Source: Saprospiraceae bacterium
GTDB taxonomy: Bacteria; Bacteroidota; Bacteroidia; Chitinophagales; Saprospiraceae
Assembly: GCA_016787525.1 (NCBI GenBank)
Contig: JAEUUP010000130.1
Location: 36,374-100,373 of the forward strand
Reading direction: 5' to 3'
Length of the DNA stretch: 64,000 nt
The notes under the pieces were generated by a model that did not search any database, was not told the origin of the DNA, and saw nothing but the letters and a program-made list of their open reading frames with translations. This document shows, piece by piece, positions 25,609 through 34,880 of the stretch. Positions within the stretch are counted from its first letter, which is position 1. Each line of letters begins with the position of its first letter. The translations under genes and the position numbers were made by a program.

Positions 25609-27582
25609 ATGACAGCAAAAAATAGCGTTGCGCATCGCGTAACGGTTGCCTCCTTATTGGTTGCACTTGGCATCATTTATGGCGACATCGGCACAAGTCC
25701 GTTGTATGTTTTGAAAGCCATCGTAGGTGAACGCGAAATATCCGAAACTTTAGTTTATGGTGGTATTTCTTGCATTTTTTGGACATTGGTTTTCCAAACC
25801 ACATTCAAATACATCATTTTAACTCTTACTGCCGACAACCATGGTGAAGGTGGCATTTTTTCGCTCTATGCTCTAGTCAAACGCTTTGGCAAAGGGAGAT
25901 TAGTAATTCCAACTATTTTAGGCGCGACTACACTATTGGCTGATGGCATTATCACACCACCCATTTCAGTAGCATCAGCAGTTGAAGGGTTGGAAAATGT
26001 TGTGCCTCATCTACCGACCGTCCCGATTGTCATCATCATCTTATCATTGCTCTTTTTCTTTCAAAGATTTGGTACTCAAAAAGTAGGTGTCTTTTTTGGT
26101 CCCATCATGGTTGTGTGGTTTTTGATGCTTTTTGTCTTGGGTTTTAGTCAAATTTTACACACACCCGCCATTTTGGTAGCTCTCAGTCCACACTATGCTT
26201 ACGAGCTTTTAGTACAATATCCACATGGTTTTTGGCTTTTAGGTGCTGTATTTTTATGTACTACAGGGGCAGAAGCTCTCTATTCAGACTTAGGACATTG
26301 TGGCAAAAAAAATATTCGTATCACTTGGGCATTTGTCAAAATCGCTTTGATGGTCAACTATATGGGGCAAGCTGCATGGATTTTGCACCAAGGTAAACCT
26401 CTTTTAGAAGGGCGAAATCCTTTTTATGAAATCATGCCCGAATGGTTTTTACTTTCTGGTGTTATCATAGCCACAGCAGCGACTATCATTGCGTCACAAG
26501 CCTTGATTAGTGGTTCGTACACTTTGATAAATGAAGCCATGAGTCTTAATTTTTGGCCTCGTATTGCTGTACGACAACCGACCGAGCTGAAAGGACAGAT
26601 TTACATCCCCTCAGTAAATAATATATTATGGTTCGGTTGTATCTTAATGATTGTCTATTTCAAGTCATCATCAGCCATGGAAGCGGCTTATGGTTTCTCA
26701 ATCACCATCGCCATGATGATGACCTCTTTGTTGTTAACGTATTACCTCATATACATCAAAAAATGGCGTTTATCGTGGATTTTAGTCATTTTAATCATCT
26801 TTTCGGTCATTGAAGTATCTTTTTTTATTGCCAACGTAGCCAAAATCAAAGAACGCTGGATGTTCTTATTTTTTGAACTCCTCATCTTCGCAGTCATGTA
26901 TGTATGGTACTATGCACGTAAAATCAACAACAGTTTTGTCAAATTTGTAGAGTTGAAAAACTATACGACCTTGCTCAATGCATTAAGTGCCGATGATGAG
27001 ATTCCAAAGTTCTCGACTCATTTGATTTATTTAACAAAAGCAAATCATTTCAATCAGATTGAGGAGAAAATCATAAAATCTATATTTTCTAAAAAGCCCA
27101 AACGTGCCGATGTCTATTGGTTTGTACATATCAACCGTACCGATGCCCCTTACACACTTAACTACCAAGTTACTGAATTACTTGACGATAAGGTGATAAA
27201 AGTGGACATCAATATCGGTTTTAGGATTCAACCACGTGTCGAACTGTATTTCAAAAAAATTGTGCAAGATTTGGTTGTTAATAAGGAGTTGAATTTGCAC
27301 ATTCGCCCCGATGGCTCAACGCGCTACAATCCTGAACCTGACTTCAAATTTGTGGTTATCGAGAAGTTTTTATCCGTTGAAAATGAGTTTTCATTGCGCG
27401 ATGGTATTTTACTCAATTCCTATTTTTTACTCAAAAGATTGAGCCAAGCAGACGAAAAAGCCTTTGGTTTGGATAAAAATGATGTCGTTGTGGAAAATAT
27501 TCCCTTGATTTATCAACCTGTTCAAAAGTTAGAATTGATGAGACTCAACGCACCTCATTCTAAAGAACACATCTTGAATTAA
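25609..27582 (+). CDS. kup: Kup-type low-affinity K+ transporter
   Basis: 657 residues: about twelve membrane segments up to residue about 445, then a 210-residue cytoplasmic domain, as in E. coli Kup. The signature GIIYGDIGTSPLYVLK is at the N-terminus. It imports K+ with H+. It sits 44 bp after the KdpE-like regulator, an unusual pairing that suggests the two-component system controls this constitutive-type transporter. The 10-mer at 26607 is read Pro-Ser-Val in a loop (YIPSVNN). Transcription ends at the two-motif hairpin 27587-27622. Confidence 0.95.
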   Translation: MTAKNSVAHRVTVASLLVALGIIYGDIGTSPLYVLKAIVGEREISETLVYGGISCIFWTLVFQTTFKYIILTLTADNHGEGGIFSLYALVKRFGKGRLVIPTILGATTLLADGIITPPISVASAVEGLENVVPHLPTVPIVIIILSLLFFFQRFGTQKVGVFFGPIMVVWFLMLFVLGFSQILHTPAILVALSPHYAYELLVQYPHGFWLLGAVFLCTTGAEALYSDLGHCGKKNIRITWAFVKIALMVNYMGQAAWILHQGKPLLEGRNPFYEIMPEWFLLSGVIIATAATIIASQALISGSYTLINEAMSLNFWPRIAVRQPTELKGQIYIPSVNNILWFGCILMIVYFKSSSAMEAAYGFSITIAMMMTSLLLTYYLIYIKKWRLSWILVILIIFSVIEVSFFIANVAKIKERWMFLFFELLIFAVMYVWYYARKINNSFVKFVELKNYTTLLNALSADDEIPKFSTHLIYLTKANHFNQIEEKIIKSIFSKKPKRADVYWFVHINRTDAPYTLNYQVTELLDDKVIKVDINIGFRIQPRVELYFKKIVQDLVVNKELNLHIRPDGSTRYNPEPDFKFVVIEKFLSVENEFSLRDGILLNSYFLLKRLSQADEKAFGLDKNDVVVENIPLIYQPVQKLELMRLNAPHSKEHILN

Positions 27583-27586
27583 GAGA

Positions 27587-27633
27587 AACCCCCTCAGTAA
27601 AAGCCGTTTTACTGAGGGGGTTCTTTTATTTTT
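27587..27633. terminator. Terminator built from two facing 10-mer copies
   Basis: AACCCCCTCAGTAAAA (27587-27602) and TTTTACTGAGGGGGTT (27607-27622) form a perfect 16-bp stem around GCCG, then CTTTTATTTTT. It contains exact 10-mer copies at 27590 and 27610 in opposite directions. It serves the convergent ends of kup and the BNR-repeat gene and is A/T-flanked on both sides, so it can work in both directions. Inverted DUS pairs as terminators are a known feature of Neisseria and Haemophilus genomes. Confidence 0.92.
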
Positions 27634-30600
27634 CCCAAATGCCGCCAACGCCCAATTCCCACAGTTTTTTATTCAAAGCGGGAATATCCGTTTCCAAAAT
27701 CTCAGTGGCGCGCGTCTTTAAAACTTTCCATAGGGCATCCAATTCTGCTTTTCTATCCAACGATGGTTTATTGACAACAGGAATATCGCTTTCTGTCTGA
27801 TTGATGAGAAAGATGTATTCAGCTGTAAATTTATTCGGAAAATTTTCGACATCATCATACGCTTTTGATTTGCGTTGCACCATGTCTTCGTCCCAAGCTT
27901 TCATTTTTTTCAACAAAACCTCCCCCTCAGTACGAATGGCTTTATACCTATCTTCACCCGCTAAAGACTTCAATAATTTGCCCAATTGCAATTGTTTTTT
28001 GTACAAACTATTCACCATTTTGTGCATCGCAGAAAACTCATTTTCCATCTGCGTCATTACAGCATCATACTCTTTATACGTTTTTAAGTCATTGTTATAC
28101 AAAGGGTTAGGTAAAACTTCTGCTGTCATCGTCATTGCCTGATCATTGACTTTTAGGACAAATGTGTATTTGCCAGGCACAACTTTATGCCCTGCAAAAC
28201 TTGCCTCGTAGTAAGTATTTGGTACACCGACCATTGTTGGATAACGCATATTCCACACAAAACGATTCAAACCTTTGTTGGCAGACAAAGTGGGGTCGGC
28301 ATTCGGACCACCGTCCCATTTTTTAAATAAACTGTCTTTTTTTGAGCTAAAACTGCGGATAACCACCCCTTCTCCAAAGGAGTCCTTACGGACAGTATTT
28401 TTGACTTCCAAAGTCAAAATATCTTCTTTTTTCACTTGCGGCAGATGATAATAAATGACAATGCCATTGGCTGGATTCACGCCTTCATCAGAAGCCGTTC
28501 CTTCGCCGTCGTTTTTGTCCAATTCACTCCGACCATTGCACAAATAGGCACTTTCGGGTTGGAAGAGCGTCAATTTATCATCATTTCGATATTGTCGAAT
28601 CAAAGGTAAATCGTCCAAAATCCAAAACGAGCGACCAGAAGTGGCGGCAATCAAGTCGTTTTTATGAATTTTCAAATCTGTTATCGGCGTAATAGGCAAA
28701 TTCAGTTGAAAAGGCGACCACTCTTTGCCCCCGTTCCACGACACGAACAAGCCCAATTCAGTGCCTGCAAACAATAAATCACGGCGCACATTGTCCTCTC
28801 TGACCACTCGCGTAAAAGCATTATTGGGCAAACCTGTAACAATTTTTGTCCACGTTTTGCCATAATCCGTTGTTTTATAAATCGCTGGCGTATGGTCATT
28901 AAATTTGTACCGAGTTATGGCGATATAAGCCGTTGCTTTGTCATGTGGCGACACTTCAATTGCATTTATCAAACATTCTTGCAAGCCCGCAGGTGTTACA
29001 TTTTTCCAATTTTTGCCGCCATCTGTCGTCAACTGCACCAAACCATCGTCACTGCCTGTCCAAATCACACCTTTTTCATGCGGCGATTCGATGATATAAG
29101 CCAATGTACCATAGTTCTCTGCACCAACCGCTTCGTTGGTATAAGGCACGCCTCCCCTACCCTGCTTGGCTTTTTCGTTTCGGGTCAAATCGGGTGAGGC
29201 TTCAGTCCATGTTTTACCATTATCGGAGGTTTTCAAAACATATTGCGCACCATGATAGAAAGTATTTGGCTCATGTTTTGACCAAATAATAGGCGCATTC
29301 CAATTGAAACGGTATTTTATATCCTTTGCATCGCGCCCCAAATACTGAATGGGTGCCGCCATGACATTGGTTGTCGCCTGTGCTTTTGTATCCAAAATTT
29401 CAATCGTCCCTTGATAACTTCCGCCCCAAACGTAGCGTGGATTGTCGGGGTCGAATGCCAAAAAGGCACTCTCACCACCTGCCGAAGCTGTCCAACTTGC
29501 TGATGATATATGTCCACTGCCCAATTCGCGGTGTGCAATCGAAACAGAAGTATTGTCCTGCTGACCACCATAAATACGATACGGAAACTGATTGTCTGCA
29601 TTGATGCGATAAAATTGAGCCGTTGGCATATTGTTTTGCGACGACCACGATTTGCCGCCATTGACAGTAATCGAAGCACCACCGTCGTTTGCCACAATCA
29701 TATTTTTCGGATTTTTTGGGTTAATCCAAAGGTCGTGGTAATCACCATGAGTACCATAGAGGTTGTCCCAAGTTTTGCCGCCGTCGAGTGAGCGTAAAAA
29801 TGGCGCACTCAGCACATAAATCGTGTTCTCATTTTTGGGATCAATGAATAATTCGATATAGTACCATGCGCGTTGCAGCAAACGGTGGTCATTCGTCACA
29901 CGTGACCAAGATTTACCAGCATTTTGTGACACAAACAAACCACCAGCCTCTTTTTCTGAATCACTTTCAATCAAAGCATACACTTTTTCAGAATTGGAAC
30001 GACAGACAGCAATGGACATTTTACCCATTTCTTTGGGCAAACCTTCTTCCAATTTTTCCCAAGTTTCGCCATAATCCATGGATTTATAGAGACCGCTACC
30101 CTGTCCACCGCTTATCACCTGCCATGGCAAGCGTCCGTGTTCCCACATGGCTGCATACAAAATGCGCGGATTGTTCATATCCATTGACAACTCCACACAA
30201 CCTGTTTTATCGTTCACGTACAACACATTTTTCCAAGTCATGCCGCCGTCGCTTGTCTTGTAAATGCCCCGCTCTTTTGAAGGGCTGTACAACGCTCCTT
30301 GCGCTGCCACAAAGGCTATATTCGAGTTTTTAGGGTCAATCACAATGCGCGAAATATGCTGTGTCGCATCAAGACCCATTTTTTTCCATGTTTTACCCGC
30401 ATCAATGGATTTGTAAACCCCATCACCATGATGCGTCATAACACCGCGAACAGCATGTTCGCCCATGCCTACATAAACCACATTAGGGTCATTTTCGGCA
30501 ACAGCTACGGCCCCGACTGAACCTGTTTTGAAAAATCCGTCAGAAATATTCGACCAGTTCAAACCCATATCTTCTGTTTTCCACAGACCACCGCCCGTCG

Positions 30601-30826
30601 TTCCCATATAATAGGTTGTCATATCGCCCACAACACCCGTTGCTGTCACTGAACGACCGCCTCTGAACGGGCCAATACTGCGCCATTTGACGGGTTTGAA
30701 ATAGTCTGACAAAGCGACAGCAGACTGACTTTGGCTATTTAAGCTATGCGTTTCAAAAATGAAAAACACCAAATAAGCTAGGAAAGCAAGATTTCTTAAC
30801 ATGTACATTGATTTTTGATGACTCAA
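27626..30826 (-). CDS. Large secreted BNR/sortilin (VPS10)-repeat beta-propeller protein
   Basis: 1066 residues. A hydrophobic N-terminus (signal peptide, about 9-32; Met at 30802 may be the true start) is followed by repeated Asp-box units ([54 protein letters not shown]) over about 60-740, forming a tandem beta-propeller. The last 300 residues are a non-propeller domain ending in coiled-coil-like segments. Bacteroidota proteins of this type are exported and annotated as glycosyl hydrolase/sortilin-like; no catalytic residue can be named. Only one 10-mer copy (27923) occurs in 3.2 kb, read RTEGEV in the C-terminal part. Confidence 0.88.
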   Translation of the reverse strand: MSHQKSMYMLRNLAFLAYLVFFIFETHSLNSQSQSAVALSDYFKPVKWRSIGPFRGGRSVTATGVVGDMTTYYMGTTGGGLWKTEDMGLNWSNISDGFFKTGSVGAVAVAENDPNVVYVGMGEHAVRGVMTHHGDGVYKSIDAGKTWKKMGLDATQHISRIVIDPKNSNIAFVAAQGALYSPSKERGIYKTSDGGMTWKNVLYVNDKTGCVELSMDMNNPRILYAAMWEHGRLPWQVISGGQGSGLYKSMDYGETWEKLEEGLPKEMGKMSIAVCRSNSEKVYALIESDSEKEAGGLFVSQNAGKSWSRVTNDHRLLQRAWYYIELFIDPKNENTIYVLSAPFLRSLDGGKTWDNLYGTHGDYHDLWINPKNPKNMIVANDGGASITVNGGKSWSSQNNMPTAQFYRINADNQFPYRIYGGQQDNTSVSIAHRELGSGHISSASWTASAGGESAFLAFDPDNPRYVWGGSYQGTIEILDTKAQATTNVMAAPIQYLGRDAKDIKYRFNWNAPIIWSKHEPNTFYHGAQYVLKTSDNGKTWTEASPDLTRNEKAKQGRGGVPYTNEAVGAENYGTLAYIIESPHEKGVIWTGSDDGLVQLTTDGGKNWKNVTPAGLQECLINAIEVSPHDKATAYIAITRYKFNDHTPAIYKTTDYGKTWTKIVTGLPNNAFTRVVREDNVRRDLLFAGTELGLFVSWNGGKEWSPFQLNLPITPITDLKIHKNDLIAATSGRSFWILDDLPLIRQYRNDDKLTLFQPESAYLCNGRSELDKNDGEGTASDEGVNPANGIVIYYHLPQVKKEDILTLEVKNTVRKDSFGEGVVIRSFSSKKDSLFKKWDGGPNADPTLSANKGLNRFVWNMRYPTMVGVPNTYYEASFAGHKVVPGKYTFVLKVNDQAMTMTAEVLPNPLYNNDLKTYKEYDAVMTQMENEFSAMHKMVNSLYKKQLQLGKLLKSLAGEDRYKAIRTEGEVLLKKMKAWDEDMVQRKSKAYDDVENFPNKFTAEYIFLINQTESDIPVVNKPSLDRKAELDALWKVLKTRATEILETDIPALNKKLWELGVGGIWEK

Positions 30827-31458
30827 AAAAAATATCTTTCAAAAAACGGTTTATAAAATTGAGTTTCATACATATCGGTTAAATAACATTCTATTGACTT
30901 TGATACCCCCTCAGTAAATCCATCATTTTTATAAATAAATCTTTACATCTTTATAGATTCTTGAAGGAAGACTTTAAAACTACAAACTCAAAACAAGAAC
31001 TCTTCACTGTCTAATCAGAATTTCACCTCCCTCAGTAAAAGTATTTTACAAATATGATGGGCGAGTTTTTTAAGTATAAATTACAACGTAAAACAAAAAC
31101 TGATTTAAAACTCATCAAGGAAGTTGATCCATCTTTTGGAAATACTTTGACTAAAAAACGCTATCCAAAATAAACGGACAAAAGTGATAGACAAAGATTT
31201 CTTTATATAAAGATATAAATATGAATTGTACTAAAAATTTTCCAAGACAACAATTTTTAGGGTTCAACATGCGGCAAAGGAACAAGACACCACCAGAATA
31301 TCACTAAAACAAGTTGATATTTTACATTTAACCGAATAAAAATAAGGTTTAACGGTTTTATAGACAAAATAGGTTTATTGCCTAAAAAGAAAAAAAAGAG
31401 TTGATAAATTTTTAGTCCTCTGGAACGATAAATAAATCTTTATATCTTTACTTGTTTA
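30827..31458. other. Intergenic region flanking the partition genes
   Basis: 632 bp, very AT-rich. It holds a 10-mer copy (30907-30916), a one-mismatch copy (TCCCTCAGTA from 31028), ATCTTTACATCTTTATA at 30939 and a 14-bp palindrome TCTTTATATAAAGA at 31200. The stretch CCCCTCAGTAAATCCATC (30907 onward) is also present at 23665. Apart from one weak short frame, no gene is seen. Confidence 0.6.
31054..31173 (+). CDS. Possible 39-residue ORF
   Basis: ATG at 31054 to TAA at 31171, product lysine-rich (KYKLQRKTKTDLKLIKEVD). It is a possible remnant or small basic protein; no homology can be recognised and it may be spurious. Confidence 0.2.
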   Translation: MMGEFFKYKLQRKTKTDLKLIKEVDPSFGNTLTKKRYPK

Positions 31459-31707
31459 TCACTTCCGAGATTGCCGATGCAACTCAATTGCTTCCATAAT
31501 AAGGTCAGTAACTGTCATCCCTAATTCCGTTGCATAAATTTTCAATTCTTTACGAAACTCAGCAGTCGCGTTAAAATTGATAAGCACTGTTTTCTGAGTG
31601 TCTTCTTTTGTCAAGTTATTACTGCGTTGCATGAGGCTCGGCGGTGCGCCTTTGCTGTCAAGGCGAGGTGGTACGCCTTTATTGTCTGGTTTTGCAATTT
31701 TTGCCAT
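31459..31707 (-). CDS. Ribbon-helix-helix protein, probable ParA partner
   Basis: 82 residues. A basic, Pro-rich N-terminus with a near-duplicated KGVPPRLDSKGAPPSL is followed by a ribbon-helix-helix segment (about 40-78, KTVLINFNATAEFRKELKIYA, then MTVTDLIMEAIELH). It is encoded 49 bp downstream of parA, the position of ParG/CopG-like centromere-binding partners in small plasmid partition systems. Binding to the nearby TAAAGA repeats is inferred from position. Confidence 0.75.
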   Translation of the reverse strand: MAKIAKPDNKGVPPRLDSKGAPPSLMQRSNNLTKEDTQKTVLINFNATAEFRKELKIYATELGMTVTDLIMEAIELHRQSRK

Positions 31708-31756
31708 GATTTAAGTAAGAGAAAATTATAAAGATGTAAAGATATAAAGAGAAAAA

Positions 31757-32395
31757 TTACCCATTGATTTCAGAAATACGATTGACGATAGCTTGTATCA
31801 ATTCATCAACATTGTCATTGATGGTTTTGAAAGCTGTTTCATTAGCTGCTTTACCTATATCGTGCGATTGTCCAATTGAGGTTTTTTCAGGGATGACACC
31901 TAAGACAAAATACCCCCCCTCAGTAATGTAACGTTTTGCACCATTTATTTCGTTTTGACTTGCGCCGACTCTTGACAATATGATACCAATCTTTTGAGCA
32001 GAAATACCTTTACTCACCAATTCATGCGCTAATCGAATTGTTGGACGCAAATCATCAAGCGTTACACCTGTCGGCATGATGATAAAATCGCTTCTTTGAG
32101 CAATGTCTAGTGTCATACGAGTCGCATGTGGTGCGCCATCGAAAACGATAAGATCGTAATTTTTACCTTGTTTCATCGCTTCACTAACGCTATTAAACTG
32201 TTCTACCGAAATCAAAGGGGTAAAATCACGGCTCATGCGTACACGATTCCATTCTGAAACTGTCCCTTGGGACAAGTCCATATCAGCAATTTTTACATTA
32301 TACTCATTTCGAGCATATTCAACGGCAAGCAGCCGCGATAGGGTAGATTTTCCAACGCCTCCTTTTTGAGAAATAATACCAATTACAAGTGCCAT
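31757..32395 (-). CDS. parA: ParA-family partition ATPase
   Basis: 212 residues, short (type Ib-like) ParA without an N-terminal HTH. Deviant Walker A KGGVGKST at 11-18 with the signature Lys11, Walker A' DMDLSQGTVSEW, and Walker B LIVFDGAP. It segregates the replicon together with the RHH protein downstream. Its neighbour across the intergenic region is the replication origin. The 10-mer at 31916 is read ITEGGY near residue 157, so the plasmid backbone itself carries the motif. Another copy is at 32510 upstream of the start. Confidence 0.93.
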   Translation of the reverse strand: MALVIGIISQKGGVGKSTLSRLLAVEYARNEYNVKIADMDLSQGTVSEWNRVRMSRDFTPLISVEQFNSVSEAMKQGKNYDLIVFDGAPHATRMTLDIAQRSDFIIMPTGVTLDDLRPTIRLAHELVSKGISAQKIGIILSRVGASQNEINGAKRYITEGGYFVLGVIPEKTSIGQSHDIGKAANETAFKTINDNVDELIQAIVNRISEING

Positions 32396-32757
32396 AATGA
32401 AATATTAAAAAGTTTTGGCAAAAATAGTAATCTTTTGCATAAAGATATAAAGGTTTAAAGATAAAAATAGCATTCCAGATATCAACATTTGATTTTACCC
32501 CATAACTGGCCCCTCAGTATTTCTCACAGAAGCTACTCAAACAGAACCTTAGCATAAAGAGAGAGTTAAAAATCAAGATAAAGTATAACCTCTTTGAAAT
32601 CAGGTAATATTTGCCTAAATTTGACATAATCTCCTAAAAAAGTAAATAATCATCTTTTTAAAAAACTTAGCTCTATTTATGTTTTTTAAAAGCTTTTCTA
32701 TTTATCTTATTTTACTCCCTCGTATCAATTGATAATCAATTGATTATATTCTAAAAA

Positions 32758-33167
32758 CCGTAGAAAAATATCTATTATTCCGTAGAAAAATATCACTAAA
32801 ACCGTAGAAAAATATCTATTATTCCGTAGAAAAATATCACTAACCCGTAGAAAAATATCTAGACCGTAGAAAAATATCATTTGACCATATATTGACAAAC
32901 CATAGGAAAATACTCAGTTTTTTGGTAAAATTCAGATCTCAGTTGCCTTTTATTAGCTTAAACCCGCTTGTTTTTTGAGTAAGGAATCCGTAGAAAAACA
33001 GAAAACCGTAGAAAAATATCAGCTTTTAAGCAAGCAAAACCGTAGAAAAATATCAACTCTGGCACGAGTGGTTTTGATAAAAAATGTACAATTAATGTTA
33101 AGAAAATCATGTGTGTCTTCCATGGGTAAATATTATTTCCAAAAACCCCAAACCGTAGAAAAATATC
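32758..33167 (+). repeat. Iterons CCGTAGAAAAATATC (9 exact copies)
   Basis: Exact copies start at 32758, 32780, 32802, 32824, 32845, 32864, 33006, 33040 and 33153. Degenerate copies are near 32900, 32988 and 33186. The first six are spaced 22, 22, 22, 21 and 19 bp, about two helical turns, as expected for Rep binding on one face of the DNA. Confidence 0.96.
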
Positions 33168-33253
33168 AATTTGTCACTTTTTTAACCGTAAAAACTTTAT
33201 TTAAACTCTATTACGGTTTTTGAAATTTTATGTGTAACTTTGATGTGGGAAGA

Positions 33254-33277
33254 AAATCGTAGAATCGCTACGGTTTT
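33254..33277 (+). promoter_or_regulatory. Inverted half-iteron operator upstream of rep
   Basis: CGTAG (33258-33262) and CTACG (33268-33272) are inverted around AATCG and carry the iteron core CCGTAG. Rep dimers repress their own gene at such sites in iteron plasmids. The initiator ATG is 60 bp away. Confidence 0.75.
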
Positions 33278-33338
33278 TAATAATATAAATAATTGATAAT
33301 CAATTTAATAAGAAAATTGATTTTAATAGGCTTCAAAA

Positions 33339-34844
33339 ATGGCTATTGTTAAATCGAACAAACTCATCGAAACGAGTTATAAATTAGGCTCGCGAGAACA
33401 GTTTTTTGTACTATTTCTACTGTCAAAAATTTCACAACAAGACACAGAGTTTCGGCAGTATAGAGTCCACTACAAGGACATTGCCCGCATCATGAATTTC
33501 GATGGACGCAGACGAGTGGCGAATAAAGAGGATATTTTCAAAATGATGAACAACCTCAATACGCAACCGATTCGTTTTTCAGAAGGAGATGAAGATGTAC
33601 AAGCTGTTTGGATTACGTCGCTGCGATACAATCGGAAGTCGGGGGAATATACTTTCACTTTCAGTTTGGAGTTAAAACCCTTTTTGTTGCAACTGAAAGA
33701 ACATTTTACGCTGTACAATATTAGCAATGTTGTTTATTTGAGTGGACATAGTACACGCATGTATGAGGTTTTGAAACGCCATCAATTTAAGCGTGAGCCT
33801 GTGGTTTTGAGCATTAAAGACTTGAAGTTTTGGTTGCGCATTGAGAATAAATATCCCGAATATTATGAATTTAAACGGTGGGTTTTAGAGCCAGCCAAGC
33901 AAGAATTGGAGCAATACACCGATATTCGATTCACATATGTAGAAGCAGAAAAAGAAGGTAAAAAAATTTTGAGCCTCGAATTTACAATTTACGACAATGC
34001 CCCGAAAGAACATCCTGCCGCACTCAACTTGTTGACCAACATAGGAGAACGACTGCAACTGTCTGAACCTGCGCCATTTACTGAGGGGGAGAGAAAAATT
34101 GAAACCCAAAAAGTAAGTAAGGCGAAAAATGAAAAACTAGCGAATTTGACATGGACGCAACACAAAGCCTTTGATTTTTTAAGTGAAAAAGGGGTGAACA
34201 GCACTTTTGTATTAGATTCAATTTTAGGACATCCTAAAGTGAATTATGAGCCGTTGCGTGGCTTTGAAGACCTCTATTTTCAAATAATGTGGTCGTTTTT
34301 TGATGCTAAAAGCCAATCGAAACAAAAAGTAGGCGCATTTGTTAATTGGTTTAAAGCTGGTAAATTGACAGAAGATGGACTGCACGCTCGTTTTATGGAA
34401 CAGGTGTTGGCACAGCGCAAAAAAATGAAAGAAACAGAGATTGAAGAGCGATTGTCGGCTAAAATAAACTCAAAAGCGGAGAAAATGAGCGCAACAAAGT
34501 CCCAAAATGTCACACAACAAGCCGATTTGTTCGCCTATACTGAGGGGATCAAAATTGTGAATCAAGAGCAACCAAAAGACTACACACCCATGATTGAGAC
34601 GATGAATCGCATTTTGAAACGACAAACGAATCCTGTTCCGACCTTTGATTTTGAAGATTTCAAAAAACAATATGCCGAACAATACCAAGCCGCTTTGCAA
34701 AAAGCCAAAGAAGACTATAAACAGTTTTATGCCGAAATGGGAAACCCAATCATTGATCTCAATCAATACAGTGAGAGCATTGAGCATCGAGCAAAAGAGT
34801 ATTGTCGTGATTGGCTAAAAGCCGTGCAAGATGAAATAGGGTAG
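33339..34844 (+). CDS. Rep_3-family plasmid replication initiator
   Basis: 501 residues. The first 230 form two winged-helix domains (AIVKSNKLIETSYKL, LGSREQFFVLFLLSKI, YEVLKRHQFKREPVVLSIKDLKFWL, FKRWVLEPAKQELEQYTDI), the pattern of RepB/RepE/Pi initiators. A long, charged C-terminal extension (about 240-500) is longer than in E. coli plasmids but common in Bacteroidota. It binds the adjacent iterons to start replication. The 10-mer copies at 34079 and 34538 (FTEGER, YTEGIK) lie in the variable C-terminal part, leaving the DNA-binding domains free. Confidence 0.93.
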   Translation: MAIVKSNKLIETSYKLGSREQFFVLFLLSKISQQDTEFRQYRVHYKDIARIMNFDGRRRVANKEDIFKMMNNLNTQPIRFSEGDEDVQAVWITSLRYNRKSGEYTFTFSLELKPFLLQLKEHFTLYNISNVVYLSGHSTRMYEVLKRHQFKREPVVLSIKDLKFWLRIENKYPEYYEFKRWVLEPAKQELEQYTDIRFTYVEAEKEGKKILSLEFTIYDNAPKEHPAALNLLTNIGERLQLSEPAPFTEGERKIETQKVSKAKNEKLANLTWTQHKAFDFLSEKGVNSTFVLDSILGHPKVNYEPLRGFEDLYFQIMWSFFDAKSQSKQKVGAFVNWFKAGKLTEDGLHARFMEQVLAQRKKMKETEIEERLSAKINSKAEKMSATKSQNVTQQADLFAYTEGIKIVNQEQPKDYTPMIETMNRILKRQTNPVPTFDFEDFKKQYAEQYQAALQKAKEDYKQFYAEMGNPIIDLNQYSESIEHRAKEYCRDWLKAVQDEIG

Positions 34845-34880
34845 TAGATGTGTGTACAAAGCATTGTAAATCAATAAATT

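Larger units (their letters stand above)
30939..32466. repeat. TCTTTA/TAAAGA repeats around the par genes
   Basis: Copies at 30939-30955, 31200-31213 (palindromic), 31436-31450, 31729-31750 (three TAAAGA units) and 32441-32466 flank both small genes of the partition cassette. Ribbon-helix-helix partition proteins bind short repeated boxes, so these may be the centromere and operator. Similar sequence at 19826, 23685 and 35811 makes a promoter-like role an alternative. Confidence 0.5.
32640..33277. other. Iteron-controlled replication origin
   Basis: An AT-rich segment (about 32640-32757) with ATTGATAATCAATTGAT palindromic sequence is followed by iterons and an inverted repeat before the initiator gene, the standard order of Rep_3 plasmid origins. 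I see no strong DnaA box. Two short inverted half-iterons are at 33211 (TTACGG) and 33268. Confidence 0.85.

Noticed and set aside
32758..33167. CRISPR array
   Set aside because: Repeats are 15 bp with 4-8 bp gaps and sit before a Rep_3 initiator; no cas genes. They are iterons.
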